Shown here: positions 15,210-27,400 of the stretch, piece by piece | Numbering within the stretch: position 1 is the stretch's first letter | How the letters are laid out: the number at the start of each line of letters is the position of its first letter | Assembly (NCBI RefSeq): GCF_010731755.1 | Contig: NZ_AP022589.1 | Span: forward strand, 1,550,001-1,614,000 | Direction: 5' to 3' | DNA: 64,000 nt | DNA from: Mycolicibacter minnesotensis | GTDB lineage: Bacteria > Actinomycetota > Actinomycetes > Mycobacteriales > Mycobacteriaceae | Program-made: the position numbers and the translations under genes | The notes under the pieces: model-generated | Told to the model about the DNA's origin: nothing | Database searches by the model: none | What the model saw: only the letters and a program-made list of their open reading frames with translations

Positions 15210-18200
15210 CTACGGCGCGCCCGTGCCGCCAGCGCCACCGGTGCCGCCCACACCGGCCGGGCCCTTGCCCGCACCGGCGGCAGTTCCCTTGCCACCGGCG
15301 ACTCCGTCGTTACCGGCGACACCGTCGCCGTTGGTTCCGCCGGAACCACCCTTGCCACCGCTGCCGCCACCGCCTGCCCAGCTGGACTTGCTGGGCCGAT
15401 TAGCACCGTTGACGCCGTTGCCACCCTTGCCGCCGACACCGCCGGCGCCGCCCTGAGCCTGGGTGCCGTCGGCGTTGAGGCCACCTTGGCCACCGGTTCC
15501 GCCCTGGCCACCGTTACCGCCGGAGCCACCGGTGCCGCCACCGCCGGTGCCCTGACCGACGAGGCCGTTGTACCCGGCGCCACCGGCTCCACCGTTGCCA
15601 CCGACGCCGGCCTTACCGCCGACGCCGCCCTTGCCGCCGAAGCCGCCGGCGCCGTGTTCGCCGGACTTGCCGTCGCCCAGCGCGACACCGCCGGCGCCAC
15701 CCTGGCCGGCCGCGCCGCCGACTCCGCCGTCGCCGCCCTGGCCACCCTCGCCACCGGTGCCACCGGTGCGGCCGGGCAAGCCGAGGCCGCCGGCGCCGCC
15801 GGCACCGCCGATACCGCCGTTGCCGCCGGTACCGCCGGTACCGCCGATACCGCCGTTGGCACCGAGACCGCCCTTGCCGCCGTCGCCGGTCAGGGTGCCA
15901 CCGGCACCACCGACGCCGCCGGTACCGCCTGCGCCACCCGCAAACCCGGTGGCACCCTTGACACCGTCACCACCGGTACCACCGGGCATGGCGTTGCCGT
16001 TCGGGTCCTTGGGCATGTTGCCGGTTCCGCCGTTTCCGGCGACCGAGGTGTTGGCACCGGCGTTACCACCGGCGCCGGCGTTACCACCGGTGCCACCGGT
16101 GCCGTGCTGGGCAGCGGAGCCACCGTTACCGCCGTTGCCGCCGGCAGCGCCGGCGCCGTTGGCGGCGTTGGTACCCGAGGTGCCACTCGAACCGATTCCA
16201 CCGTTACCACCGGTGCCACCGTTGCCGTATTCGCCGGTAGCGCTACCGCCGGTACCGCCGTGACCACCGGCCTGCGCCAGGCCGCTGCCCAGCACCGTGC
16301 CGTTGCCACCGTTACCGCCGGTGCCACCGACCGCCACCGCGCCGCCCTTGCCCGCGGCGCCGCTGTCGGCCTGGGAGGCGCCATCGCCACCGAGGCCACC
16401 GGCCCCGGCCGCGCCGCCCGCACCGGCGGTGCTGCTGCTGTTGCCGCCCTTGCCGCCAGAGCCCGCGACCAGGTTCGAGCCACCGCCCGCACCGTCGCCA
16501 CCGCGGCCACCGACACCGGCGTTACCGCCGGCACCACCGTCGCCACCGACTCCACCGACGCCGTCCGCACCGCTGTTGCCGAGAGTCGCGGTACCGCCGG
16601 CGCCACCGTTACCGCCGGCGCCACCTTCAGCACCGGCGCCAGCCGCGCCAGTGGCGTTGCCACCGACGCCACCATTGCCGCCGGTACCCGCACCCGCGTT
16701 GGTGCCCGCGGCGCCGTTGGCCGCGTTGCCGCCACCACCGCCGTGGCCACCGACACCACCGTTACCACCCACACCGCCGTCACCGGAGATCGAACCGCCG
16801 ACACCACCGAGGCCGCCGTTACCGCCCGCGGTACCGGCCGTGCCGTCAGTGCCGTTGCCGGATCCATCGGTGATACCCGCGACACCGTTGGCACCGGCAC
16901 CGCCGTCGCCGCCTGCACCGCCGTGACCGATGGTTCCGCCGGCGCCACCGTTACCGCCGTGGCCGCCCAGCTGGCCCAGCGCGGCGTTACCACCGACGCC
17001 ACCGTTACCACCGTTGGCACCGAGGAGGGCACCGTCCTGACCATTGTCAGCCGCGGTTCCGTCGCCACCGAGGCCACCGGAGCCACCGGAGCCCGCCGTA
17101 CCGGCAACACCGCCGGCACCACCGTGGCCACCGGACCCAGCGATGGCGTTCACGCCGCCACCAGCACCGCTACCGCCGTTGCCACCGTTGGCACCGTTGC
17201 CGGTGTTACCACCGACACCGCCCGCGCCACCGGCACCGGCCGCGCCGGTGTCACCGAGGGTCGCCGAACCACCGACACCGCCGGCGCCACCGTTACCGCC
17301 CGCGCCACCGTTTCCGTTGGTGCTGGTCGCGTCGGCGCCGTCGCCACCGTTGCCACCCGTGCCCGCGCCGGCGTTCGCTCCATTGGCTGCGTTGGCACCG
17401 GCGCCACCGTGGCCACCCGCGCCACCGACGCCGCCGAGACCGCCCACGCCGCCGTTGCCGGAGGTCGTGCCACCGGCACCACCTCCACCACCGGCACCAC
17501 CGTTGCCGCCTGCAGTTCCGGAGGTGCCATCGCCGCCACCGTCGGTGATGCCGTTGACTCCGGCCGTACCCGCTCCACCGTTACCGCCGGCACCACCGGT
17601 GCCGATCGCTCCGGCCGCGCCGCCCTTACCGCCGGCACCGCCATCTTGTGCGGCATCGCCCGGCAAGAGCACACCGTTGCCACCGTTGCCGCCGGCGCCA
17701 CCGTCGCCACCGGAACCGTTGGTTCCGGCCTGGCCACTGGCCGCCTGCGTGCTGCCCTGGCCGATGCCGCCAGCTCCACCGATACCGCCGAGGTTGCGGT
17801 CACCACCGGTGCCGCCGTCGCCACCGTTTCCGGCGACCAGGCCGCTGCCGCCGTTGCCGCCCGCACCACCGGAGCCACCGTTACCGGCGTTACCGGCGTT
17901 ACCACCGGCACCACCGACACCACCCGCGCCGTTGGCGGCGTTACCGCCGATACCTCCAGCACCACCGGCGGCTGCGTTACCGCCCTGGCCACCGGTGCCG
18001 CCCGAGTTGCCGGCTCCCGCGACGACACCGTTGCCGCCGTTGCCACCGCTGCCGCCCGTGCCGCCGGCACCACCGACACCACCGGCGCCCGAGATGGTGC
18101 CGCCAGTGCCGCCGTTACCACCTGCACCACCGAAGCCACCGTTACCGCCGAGGGTCCCGTTGCCGCCACCGTCAGTGAGACCGCCCACGCCGCTGCCGCC

Positions 18201-21200
18201 GTTACCGCCAGCGCCACCGGCACCACCGGTACCGATGATTCCGGCCGCGCCACCGTTACCGCCGTAGCCACCAGCCTGACCAGTCACACCGTCGGCCAGC
18301 ATTTGGCCGATACCACCGGCACCACCGTTACCACCGTTACCGCCGCCACCGTCGGCACCGATGGAACCGTTCGTACGGTAGGTCACGCCGTCGCCGTTCA
18401 GGCCGCCCTTGCCCGCGGCACCACCGACGCCGCGGTCACCACCGGAACCGCCGTTACCACCGTGGCCAGCGGTGGCATCTGCACCGCCACCGGCACCCGC
18501 GCCACCGTGACCGCCGCTACCCGCGACACCGGAGGCACCACCGTTACCGCCGATACCACCGCTTCCGTTGAGCCCTGCGGTGCCGTTGGTCGCGGAGCCA
18601 CCGGCACCACCGTTACCACCGGCTCCACCGACGCCACCGTTACCGCCGTTGCCACCGTTGGTGCCGTCGCCACCGTTGCCGCCGGAGCCTGCGATTGCGT
18701 TGGCGCCCGCCAGGCCCTCGATGCCCGCGCCACCGGCGCCACCGTTGCCGCCCGCGCCACCGACGCCGCCCAGACCACCGTTACCGGAGACCGTGCCGCC
18801 CTTACCGCCGCTGCCGGCGTTACCACCGGCTGCGCCGTTGCCGCCGGTTCCGCCGTTTGCCGTGGCGACCGATCCGACGGCACCGGCTGCGCCGGCACCA
18901 CCGTTGCCGCCCGCGCCACCGGTACCGATGGTTCCGGCGTTGCCGCCGTAGCCACCGGCACCACCGATCTGAGCGGTGCCATCGCCGAGCAGCACACCGG
19001 TGCCACCCTTACCGCCGGCGCCGCCGTTGCCGCCAGTCGCTGCGGCACCCGCACTTCCGCCAGCCGCCTGGCTGGTGCTGGAGGCGTTCCAGCCGCCGGT
19101 GCCGGCCGTACCCGCGGAGCCACGGTTGCCACCGTTGCCGCCGTTACCGCCGGAGCCTGCCACCGAACCGCTTCCGCCGCCGGCGCCGTCCGAACCGCGG
19201 CCACCGTTGCCGGCGTTACCCGCGTTGCCGGCGTTACCGCCGACACCACCGGCACCTTCGGCACCGGCGCCACCGTTGCTGGCGGTGCCACCGGCGCCAC
19301 CGGTACCACCGGCACCACCGTTACCGCCGATTCCGCCGTTACCACCGTCGGTGCCATCGGTACCAGACCCGCCGCTACCGGGAGTGACCACCACTCCGCT
19401 GGTGCCATTGGCACCGTTGCCCGCGTTTCCACCAGCGCCACCAGCGCCACCGACACCACCGGCACCACCGTTACCGGCAGCAGTTCCGCCCTGGCCGCCG
19501 ATGCCACCGGTACCACCTGCACCACCGTGAGTGCCGTTGGTGCCATTGCCGTTGATGTCGGTAATGCCTTCAGTACCAGCGGCACCTGCGCCACCGACAC
19601 CGCCGACACCACCGTTGCCGGCGGTCGCCGCGTTACCGCCGTGGCCACCAGCGCCACCGCCCTGACCAATGTCACTGACGCCGATCACACCGGCACCAAG
19701 ACCACCGGCACCACCGGCACCACCGTCGGTTCCGAGACCGGCCGCACCGCCGTTGCCGGATGCGCCATTGCCGTCGGTACCCGCACCGCCGACGCCTGCC
19801 TTACCGGCTACCGCGCCATCTGCACCGTTACCACCGTTGCCGCCGGCACCTGCGGTGGCACCACCGCCACCGCCAAGGCCCGTACCGCCGACACCACCGC
19901 CACCACCGGAGCCACCGGCACCGGCGTCACCGCCCACGCCGCCGATTCCAGCAAGCGCCTCGCCACCAGTACCACCGGTACCGCCAGCGCCACCAGCTGA
20001 GGCGTTGCCACCGTTGCCACCTGCGGTGTCCGCGATAGTCGCGTCGGCACCGGCGCCACCGGAGCCACCCTTTCCGCCGGCTCCACCAACGCCGCCGGCG
20101 CCGCCGTTGCCGGAGGTGGATCCACCGAGACCACCGACGCCACCGTTACCGCCAACACCACCGACGTAGCCGTTGGTGCCGTTGCCGGAGCCGTCGGTGA
20201 AGCCGTCCACTGTCGCGCCGACGCCACCGGCACCACCGGCACCGCCGTTGCCGATCGCGGCAGCGCTACCACCGACGCCACCGTTACCGCCGCCCTGGCC
20301 GACTCCGCCACTCAGACCCACACCGGCGCCACCCTGGCCGCCGATGCCGCCGTCACTGGCGACGCCGTCGGGCCGCGCGGAGCCGTTGGCCCCGTTAGTG
20401 GTGCCCGTACCGCCGAGGCCGACCTGGCCTGCGGAGCCACCGAGTGCGCCGCTACCGCCGTTACCGCCGTTACCCGCGTGGGCAGCGCCGCCGCCGCCGA
20501 GGCCGGTGCCGCCGACGCCACCGACGCCACCATTGCCACCGATTCCGGCGTTACCACCGTCGCCACCGGCGCCGTTGGTCGCCGTGCCGCCCTGTCCACC
20601 GTTACCGCCCACACCACCGGCGCCGGCGTTGCCACCGTTGCCGCCGTCGGTGTCGGCCACCGTGGCGTTGGCACCCGCGCCACCGGCGCCACCCTGGCCA
20701 CCGACACCACCGAAGCCGCCGTGACCGCCGTTGCCCGAGATGCTGCCGCCGGTTCCACCCTGGCCGCCGTCGCCACCGATACCGCCGACAGCGCCATCGG
20801 TGCCGTTGCCACCGTTGCCGGTGACTCCGTCCACCGTCGCGCCGGCGCCACCGGTACCACCGAAGCCACCGTTGCCGACCGTGCCGGCGTTGCCGCCGTT
20901 ACCACCGGCGCCACCGCCCTGGCCGATGTTGGTCGCGCTGATCAGGCCGACGCCGTCGCCACCGCGGCCACCATCGGCGCCGTCAGCGTTGACCCCGTCA
21001 GTACCCACTGCACCAGCGTTGCCACCGACGACACCGATGCCGCCGACACCGGAAGTACCGGCCTTGCCTCCGGCGGCACCGTCACCGCCGTTACCGCCGG
21101 CACCGGCGTTGGATCCGCCCCCGCCGCCACCACCCTGACCGCCGACCGCCGCAATACCGGCGTCACCACCACTGCCGGCCGCACCACCGATGCCACCAGT

Positions 21201-24200
21201 ACCGGTGGCCGAGATGCCACCCGAGCCGCCGTTGCCGCCCGCGCCGCCGGCGCCCGCTGCGCCACCGTTGCCGCCTGAACCATCGAGGAGGTACGCGTCA
21301 TCGGCTGCGCCGCCGTTACCGCCGTGACCACCCTGGCCACCGGCACCACCGGCACCACCATCGCCGGAGTTCGCGCCACCGGCGCCGCCGGTACCACCGT
21401 GACCACCAGAGGCACCGCTACCGCCAGCCGTACCGTCGATGACGACCGTGGTGCCGTTGACGCCCGATGCACCGCTACCGCCGTTGCCGCCGACGCCACC
21501 CTGGCCGTCGTTACCGGCGGCACCGCCGTTACCACCGGCGCCACCGGTCTGCGCGACGATGCCGCCGAGCAGCTCGCCCTCGCCGCCGTGGCCGCCATTA
21601 CCGCCGTTGCCTCCTGCACCCGCCGCACCGGTGTCGCCGGTAGCGGCCTGCGCGGTGTTGTCCGCGTTCCAACCGCCGGCGCCACCAGAGCCTGCCGTGC
21701 CGCGGTTACCGCCCTGGCCGCCGTTGCCGCCGGATCCAGCGGTGGCACTGTTGCCGCCGCCCGCGCCCGAACCACCGTTACCGCCGTTGCCGGCGTCACC
21801 GGCCGCACCGCCAAGACCACCGGCGCCACCGTCGCCCTGGGCGCCTGCGTTGCCCGCGGCCGCGGTGCCGCCGGCACCGCCCTGACCACCGACGCCACCG
21901 GTACCACCGGTTCCGCCGTTACCGGCATTGACACCATCGGTGCCGTTGCCACCGCTGCCCGCTGCGGCGTCGACACCGTTTTCACCGTCGAAGCCCTTGC
22001 CGCCGGTACCGCCGGTACCGCCGACGCCGCCGACGCCGCCATTGCCGCCGTTGCCCGAGAGCGCACCACCTGCGCCACCCACGCCACCGGCACCACCGGC
22101 CGCACCGGTTCCACCCGACAGGCCGTTGCCACTGAGGTCGGTGGCACCCGCCTTACCGGTTGCACCCTGACCACCGGCACCACCGTTACCGCCATTACCG
22201 ACGTCACCGGCGTCACCGCCGTTACCACCCGCGCCACCCGCCTGGACGGTGCCATTGCCGAGGATCTCGCCGGCGCCACCTGCGCCACCGTCGCCGGCAT
22301 TTCCGGTGGAACCCACAGCGCCCGCAGCGCCGTCGGCCGCGTACTTCGAGCCGCCACTGGCGCCACCGGCGCCAGCGTTACCGCCCTGTCCGGCGATCGA
22401 CGTGGAGCTTCCGCCCTTGCCGCCGGCGCCTGCCGTTGCTGCAGATCCGCCGCCGGCACCGGCACCACCGTTGCCACCCGAGCCTGCTGCGCCACCGGCA
22501 CCGCCGTCGCCACCGATACCACCGACGCCGTGCACACCGGCGTTTCCGAGCACCGAGGTACCACCGACGCCTCCGGCGCCACCGGCGCCGCCGTCACCAC
22601 CAACGCCGGCGATACCGCTCGCGTCGCCACCGTCACCACCGTTGTTACCGCTGCCCGCAGCGGCATCCGCACCGTTGACACCGTTGGCCGCGTCGCCACC
22701 GGCACCACCTGCGGCACCCGCGCCACCGGCGCCACCGGCGCCACCGTTACCAGCGATAGCCGAACCACCAGCGCCGCCGATACCACCGGCGCCACCAGCG
22801 AGACCTATGGTGCCGTCGCCATTGCCATCGGTCTCACCAGCGGTGCCAGCGGCGCCGGCGCCGCCGTTGCCGCCCGCGCCACCATTACCCAGGTTTCCAG
22901 CGTCACCACCAGCACCACCAGCACCACCAGTGCCACCCGCCACCACAGCGTCAGCACCGTCACCACCAGCACCACCAGCACCACCCGTGGTCGCCGCAGC
23001 ACCCACAGAACCGGCAACCACACCCGCGCCACCATTACCCGCAACACCCGCGTTACCGCCAGCACCACCAGCGCCACCATCAAGCGTCGAGGAGTCACCA
23101 TCAGCACCCGCGCCACCATTACCACCAGCACCAGCAGCACCACCATTGCCGCCATTGCCACCGATACCAGCAAGACCCGCCGCACCGATCAGACCACCGG
23201 AACCACCAGCGCCACCAGCGCCAGCCGCACCACCAAGACCACCGTTGCCACCATTACCGGCATCAGTACCCGCAGCACCGGCCAGGATCGCATCGATCCC
23301 ATCGCCACCAGAACCACCAGCACCACCAGCAGCACCCTCGCCACCAGCGCCACCCTTACCGCCGGAACCGATCAGCCACGAACCCCGACCACCGGCACCA
23401 CCGTTACCACCGGCACCACCGTTATCACCATTACCGCCATCAAGACCGGCAAGACCAGCCACACCGGCAGCACCCAACGCACCGTCGCCACCGAAGCCGC
23501 CATTACCACCAACGCCATAGAACAAACCGGCACCAGCACCACCGGCACCACCATTACCACCGACGCCACCATCGATGCCCTCACCACCAGCGCCGCCGTC
23601 ACCACCGACACCCATCCACCAGCCGCCAGCACCACCAGCGCCACCATCGCCGCCATCGAAGCCGTCACCACCGGCACCACCATTACCGAACGAACCCGCC
23701 GAACCACCGACACCACCGATGCCATCCAGCGACGTACCCGCGTCACCACCATCACCGAACCACAAACCACCAGCACCACCAGCAGCCTGCGCCAACGTCC
23801 CACCATCAATACCGTCGGCACCATTACCGATCAGAATCTGACCGAAACCGAACAGGTTGATAACCGAGTTGACCTGCTCACCGATCGGGCTCAAGATCCA
23901 CGCCTGACCCAAGTCATACAACGGCGTGTAGAACAACGAACCGAACCAGTCATCAGCAGCCGCCACACCCGGCAGATCCGCCACCGACGCATCAAACGAC
24001 ACACCCAAGTTCGACAACAGCGGCTCCCACGCCCCCTGATCGAACAACGTGTCCCACGACGACGCCTGACTCAGATCCGCAAACGCAGTCGCCAAATCCG
24101 CACCGAGCAGATCAACCACCCAGTCCAACTCATCAGCATGCGCAGCAGGCGCCGCCGACAACGGCGACATCCCAAACGTCAAAAACGCACCAACCGCACT

Positions 24201-24284
24201 CCCGGCAGCGGCCACCCGGCCACCCCGGCGGCCTAAGGCGCCAGCGGACCCACGACGCCCTTTGCCGTGCTGCTTGTCAGTCAT
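15210..24284 (-). CDS. PE-less PGRS protein 2 (about 3024 residues)
   Basis: The basic start ([16 protein letters not shown]) leads into a signal-like [21 protein letters not shown] with AxA at 48-50. Residues 51-147 are a non-repetitive domain ([18 protein letters not shown]...). [11 protein letters not shown] (148-158) precedes nearly 2900 residues of PGRS repeats. These are organised in long modules: the motif Q-x-G-G-x-G-G following a '(L/I)xGxGxxQ' sequence recurs ten times at spacings of 231, 210, 208, 211, 231, 231, 210, 225 and 233 residues. The ATG at 24284 is chosen because AGGGAG lies six bases upstream; an ATG at 24314 has no such site. The first 450 residues are almost identical to those of PGRS protein 3. 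It is the last gene of the presumed operon starting at 38034. Confidence 0.85.
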   Translation of the reverse strand: MTDKQHGKGRRGSAGALGRRGGRVAAAGSAVGAFLTFGMSPLSAAPAAHADELDWVVDLLGADLATAFADLSQASSWDTLFDQGAWEPLLSNLGVSFDASVADLPGVAAADDWFGSLFYTPLYDLGQAWILSPIGEQVNSVINLFGFGQILIGNGADGIDGGTLAQAAGGAGGLWFGDGGDAGTSLDGIGGVGGSAGSFGNGGAGGDGFDGGDGGAGGAGGWWMGVGGDGGAGGEGIDGGVGGNGGAGGAGAGLFYGVGGNGGFGGDGALGAAGVAGLAGLDGGNGDNGGAGGNGGAGGRGSWLIGSGGKGGAGGEGAAGGAGGSGGDGIDAILAGAAGTDAGNGGNGGLGGAAGAGGAGGSGGLIGAAGLAGIGGNGGNGGAAGAGGNGGAGADGDSSTLDGGAGGAGGNAGVAGNGGAGVVAGSVGAAATTGGAGGAGGDGADAVVAGGTGGAGGAGGDAGNLGNGGAGGNGGAGAAGTAGETDGNGDGTIGLAGGAGGIGGAGGSAIAGNGGAGGAGGAGAAGGAGGDAANGVNGADAAAGSGNNGGDGGDASGIAGVGGDGGAGGAGGVGGTSVLGNAGVHGVGGIGGDGGAGGAAGSGGNGGAGAGGGSAATAGAGGKGGSSTSIAGQGGNAGAGGASGGSKYAADGAAGAVGSTGNAGDGGAGGAGEILGNGTVQAGGAGGNGGDAGDVGNGGNGGAGGQGATGKAGATDLSGNGLSGGTGAAGGAGGVGGAGGALSGNGGNGGVGGVGGTGGTGGKGFDGENGVDAAAGSGGNGTDGVNAGNGGTGGTGGVGGQGGAGGTAAAGNAGAQGDGGAGGLGGAAGDAGNGGNGGSGAGGGNSATAGSGGNGGQGGNRGTAGSGGAGGWNADNTAQAATGDTGAAGAGGNGGNGGHGGEGELLGGIVAQTGGAGGNGGAAGNDGQGGVGGNGGSGASGVNGTTVVIDGTAGGSGASGGHGGTGGAGGANSGDGGAGGAGGQGGHGGNGGAADDAYLLDGSGGNGGAAGAGGAGGNGGSGGISATGTGGIGGAAGSGGDAGIAAVGGQGGGGGGGSNAGAGGNGGDGAAGGKAGTSGVGGIGVVGGNAGAVGTDGVNADGADGGRGGDGVGLISATNIGQGGGAGGNGGNAGTVGNGGFGGTGGAGATVDGVTGNGGNGTDGAVGGIGGDGGQGGTGGSISGNGGHGGFGGVGGQGGAGGAGANATVADTDGGNGGNAGAGGVGGNGGQGGTATNGAGGDGGNAGIGGNGGVGGVGGTGLGGGGAAHAGNGGNGGSGALGGSAGQVGLGGTGTTNGANGSARPDGVASDGGIGGQGGAGVGLSGGVGQGGGNGGVGGSAAAIGNGGAGGAGGVGATVDGFTDGSGNGTNGYVGGVGGNGGVGGLGGSTSGNGGAGGVGGAGGKGGSGGAGADATIADTAGGNGGNASAGGAGGTGGTGGEALAGIGGVGGDAGAGGSGGGGGVGGTGLGGGGGATAGAGGNGGNGADGAVAGKAGVGGAGTDGNGASGNGGAAGLGTDGGAGGAGGLGAGVIGVSDIGQGGGAGGHGGNAATAGNGGVGGVGGAGAAGTEGITDINGNGTNGTHGGAGGTGGIGGQGGTAAGNGGAGGVGGAGGAGGNAGNGANGTSGVVVTPGSGGSGTDGTDGGNGGIGGNGGAGGTGGAGGTASNGGAGAEGAGGVGGNAGNAGNAGNGGRGSDGAGGGSGSVAGSGGNGGNGGNRGSAGTAGTGGWNASSTSQAAGGSAGAAATGGNGGAGGKGGTGVLLGDGTAQIGGAGGYGGNAGTIGTGGAGGNGGAGAAGAVGSVATANGGTGGNGAAGGNAGSGGKGGTVSGNGGLGGVGGAGGNGGAGGAGIEGLAGANAIAGSGGNGGDGTNGGNGGNGGVGGAGGNGGAGGSATNGTAGLNGSGGIGGNGGASGVAGSGGHGGAGAGGGADATAGHGGNGGSGGDRGVGGAAGKGGLNGDGVTYRTNGSIGADGGGGNGGNGGAGGIGQMLADGVTGQAGGYGGNGGAAGIIGTGGAGGAGGNGGSGVGGLTDGGGNGTLGGNGGFGGAGGNGGTGGTISGAGGVGGAGGTGGSGGNGGNGVVAGAGNSGGTGGQGGNAAAGGAGGIGGNAANGAGGVGGAGGNAGNAGNGGSGGAGGNGGSGLVAGNGGDGGTGGDRNLGGIGGAGGIGQGSTQAASGQAGTNGSGGDGGAGGNGGNGVLLPGDAAQDGGAGGKGGAAGAIGTGGAGGNGGAGTAGVNGITDGGGDGTSGTAGGNGGAGGGGGAGGTTSGNGGVGGLGGVGGAGGHGGAGANAANGANAGAGTGGNGGDGADATSTNGNGGAGGNGGAGGVGGSATLGDTGAAGAGGAGGVGGNTGNGANGGNGGSGAGGGVNAIAGSGGHGGAGGVAGTAGSGGSGGLGGDGTAADNGQDGALLGANGGNGGVGGNAALGQLGGHGGNGGAGGTIGHGGAGGDGGAGANGVAGITDGSGNGTDGTAGTAGGNGGLGGVGGSISGDGGVGGNGGVGGHGGGGGNAANGAAGTNAGAGTGGNGGVGGNATGAAGAGAEGGAGGNGGAGGTATLGNSGADGVGGVGGDGGAGGNAGVGGRGGDGAGGGSNLVAGSGGKGGNSSSTAGAGGAAGAGGLGGDGASQADSGAAGKGGAVAVGGTGGNGGNGTVLGSGLAQAGGHGGTGGSATGEYGNGGTGGNGGIGSSGTSGTNAANGAGAAGGNGGNGGSAAQHGTGGTGGNAGAGGNAGANTSVAGNGGTGNMPKDPNGNAMPGGTGGDGVKGATGFAGGAGGTGGVGGAGGTLTGDGGKGGLGANGGIGGTGGTGGNGGIGGAGGAGGLGLPGRTGGTGGEGGQGGDGGVGGAAGQGGAGGVALGDGKSGEHGAGGFGGKGGVGGKAGVGGNGGAGGAGYNGLVGQGTGGGGTGGSGGNGGQGGTGGQGGLNADGTQAQGGAGGVGGKGGNGVNGANRPSKSSWAGGGGSGGKGGSGGTNGDGVAGNDGVAGGKGTAAGAGKGPAGVGGTGGAGGTGAP
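22855..24192. repeat. 1.34-kb block duplicated at 31780-33117
   Basis: This block is nearly identical to 31780-33117 at a constant offset of 8925 bases with no indel; I find about three base differences. It covers the signal peptide core, the N-terminal domain and the first PGRS repeats. Glycine and alanine codons in the block end in T far more than in the rest of the genes, so it looks like DNA of separate origin copied recently. Confidence 0.9.
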
Positions 24285-24346
24285 GCGGGACTCCCTATTC
24301 TGCGACGAACCCATGTCGGTGATGTTGTGTCTGATCGAGTTGTTAT

Positions 24347-24368
24347 CGGTGCCGAGGTCTCGGTACCG
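24347..24368. other. Palindrome in the gap between PGRS genes 3 and 2
   Basis: Ten-base arms CGGTGCCGAG and CTCGGTACCG pair with one G-T wobble around a two-base centre. It lies in the 138-base gap between the stop of PGRS gene 3 and the start of PGRS gene 2. It may be an attenuator, an mRNA-processing hairpin or an operator; no T-run follows. Confidence 0.4.
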
Positions 24369-24422
24369 CTGGAGGTTCTTCGGTTACCTGGCTAGGCAGC
24401 CGCGGGGTGTTCGGTGAGGCCA

Positions 24423-27400
24423 TTAGCCGGTGGCTCCCGTGGTGCCGGCGCCACCGGCACCGCCCGTGCCACCCGTGCGGCTACCGGTGCCCGACGGGTT
24501 ACCACCCGCGGTCCCGGCCGCGCCCGGGGCCGGGACGTTGCCACCACCGCTGGTGCCGCCCTGGCCACCCTGACCACCCGTTCCGCCCTTGCCGCCGGGG
24601 AAGGCGGTGCCGGAGCCGCTGGCCGTGCCACCGTTACCGCCGGTGCCACCCTTGCCAGCGTTACCGCCGGCGGCGTTGGTGCCGGTGGTGCCGCTGGTGC
24701 CGGATGTGCCGGTGCCGTTGTTCTGGGCGCCTGCCGCACCGGCCGTGCCGCCGGTGCCGCCGTTGCCGCCGTTGCCGCCCTTACCGCCGTCGCCGCCCTC
24801 ACCGCCGGCCGTCGTGGTGCTGGTACCGGCCGCACCGGTACCGCCCTTGCCGCCCGCGCCACCGGCCGAACCCGTAGCACCGTTGCCGCCGTTGCCGCCA
24901 GAACCGGAGTTGCCCGAGTTGGTGCCGCTGGCGCCACCGGCACCACCCGCACCGCCGTTGCCGCCGTTCTTGCCCGCGCCACCATCGACGCCGGTTCCAC
25001 CCTTCAAGCCGGAGTTGGCTGCCGGCTGGGTTCCCGTTCCACCCGCCGCGCCGGCTGTAGTACCTGCACCACCGGCACCACCGTTGCCGCCCTTGCCGCC
25101 GTTGCCGTCGAGCAGGGCGCTACCGCCGGCACCGCCGGCGCCACCGGACTGGCCGTTGTTCGAGGCGTTGCCCGCGGCGCCCGTGGCGCCGTTACCGCCG
25201 TTACCGCCGTTACCCGCCGCACCGGCCGAGCCGTTGGCCCCGCCGCCGGCCTGAACGGTGTTGTTGCCGTTCCAGCCGCCCGCGCCGCCGACACCCACCG
25301 CGCCTGCGTTGCTGTTGCTGTTGCCGCCATTACCGCCGGCACCCGCGACTGTGCCGTTTCCGACGGTGAGCGTGGCACCGTTGCCGCCGTTGCCGCCGCT
25401 ACCGGCGCTGCCGGCGTTGCCACCTCGGGCACCGGCACCACCGACGCCGTTGGCACCCGTGGAGCCGACGGTCGCAGTGCCACCGATGCCGCCGTTGCCG
25501 CCCTTGCCGCCGGCGCCACCGTTACCACCGTTGCCGTTGGCGTCGCCACCGTTACCACCGGCAGCACCGGTTCCTGCGGTGGCGTTGGCGCCATTGGCGC
25601 CGCTGGCCGCGTTGCCACCGTTACCGCCGGTACCACCGGCGCCACCGTTACCGGCCGCACCGCCGTTACCAGACGTCAGGCCGCCCTTGCCGCCGGCGCC
25701 ACCGTTACCGCCGAAGCCGCCGCTGACACCGTTCGAGCCCTCGCCGGACACCTGCGTGGTGCCGTTGGCGCCCGCCGCGCCTGCGCCGCCGTTACCACCG
25801 GCGCCACCGGTGCCCACCGCGCCTGCGCCACCGCCGGCACCGCCGTTACCGCCGGACTGGGCAATACCGCTGCCGAGCATCTGGCCGGCGCCACCGGCGC
25901 CACCGTTACCGCCGTTACCGGTGGCCGCGCTTCCGGCCGCGCCGAAGGTGCCGCCGGCCGCGATCGTGCCGTTGGCGCCGACACCACCGGCGCCCCCAGC
26001 CGCACCGACACCGGCGAAGCCACCTCGCCCACCGTTACCACCGTCACCTGCGACGTTGTTGATGCCGCCGCCGGCACCGGCACCGCCGTTGCCGCCGCGA
26101 CCGGCCTGGCCACCGGCCCCACCGTCGCCGCCCTTGCCGCCGAGACCGACCGCGCCTTGCGCTCCGTTGGTCGCGGTGCCACCAAGCGCACCGGCACCAC
26201 CTTGGCCGCCGAGGCCGCCGTTGCCGCTGACGCCGGCGTCGCCGCCGTTGCCGCCGTTGAGGCCGCTGCCCGCAGTCGCATTGGTGCCGTCGGCGCCGTT
26301 GGCCACGCCACCGATACCACCGTTACCGCCGAAGCCGCCGCGTCCACCTGCGCCACCGTTACCAAGCTGGCTACCGCCTGCACCACCCACGCCACCGTTA
26401 CCGCCGACACCGCCGGCGGTTCCGTTGGTGCCGTTGCCGCTGCCGTCGATGATGCCGTTGGCGCCAGTCGCGCCGACTCCGCCGTTACCACCGGCGCCGC
26501 CGTTGCCGATGATGCCGGCCGCGCCACCGATGCCGCCGTTTCCGCCGTTCTGCGACGCGCCGCTGCCGAGGATCTGGCCGGCGCCACCGTTTCCGGCGTT
26601 ACCGCCGTTGCCGCCGCCGCCCAGCGCCCCATCGGTTCCGTTGGCCGCCTGGCCGCCCACACCGAGGCCGCCCGCGCCACCGATGCCGGCGGCACCGAGC
26701 CGGTCGCCACCTGCACCACCGTTACCGCCGTTACCGGCCACGGCGTTGAGGCCGCCGCCGCCACCGACGCCACCGACGCCACCGTTGCCCGCGTTGCCGG
26801 CGTTACCACCGTTGCCGCCCACACCGGCGTTGCCGGCGACAGCGTTGCCGCCCTGACCGCCGGCCGCGCCGCTGGCGGAGTTGCCCGCCGCGCCACCGTT
26901 GCCACCGTTGCCGCCGCCGGTGCCGGCCGCGCCGTTGCCACCGTTGCCACCGCTACCGCCCGCGCCACCGTGGCCGCCCGCGCCACCGTTTCCGGAGAGT
27001 GCTCCACCGGCACCGCCGTTGCCGCCGATACCGGCCGCCGCACCGTTGCCACCGTTGGTGCCGTTGCCGTCACCACCGGTGATTCCAGCCGTTCCGCTGG
27101 CGCCGTCACCACCGTTGCCGCCCGCACCACCGTTACCGACGTTGCCACCGGCTCCACCGTTACCGGCCTTGCCGCCGGCCTGTCCGGTTCCGAAGGCTCC
27201 GTTGCCGCCGTTGCCACCGTTACCACCGTTACCGCCGTGCGCGGCCGCGGCCCCGTCGGCGCCGTCGGCCCGCTGGGTGCCGCTGGCATCGAAGCCACCG
27301 TCGCCGCCGGTGCCGGCCACCCCGATGTTGCCACCGGTACCGCCGTTGCCACCGGTACCGGCGATCGGGTTGACGCCGCCGCCGGCGCCGTTACCACCGC

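Noticed and set aside
15486..20000. A plus-strand open frame of about 1504 codons opposite PGRS gene 2
   Set aside because: Same reason: antisense to the repeats, low-complexity Ala/Thr/Gly composition and no start signal.
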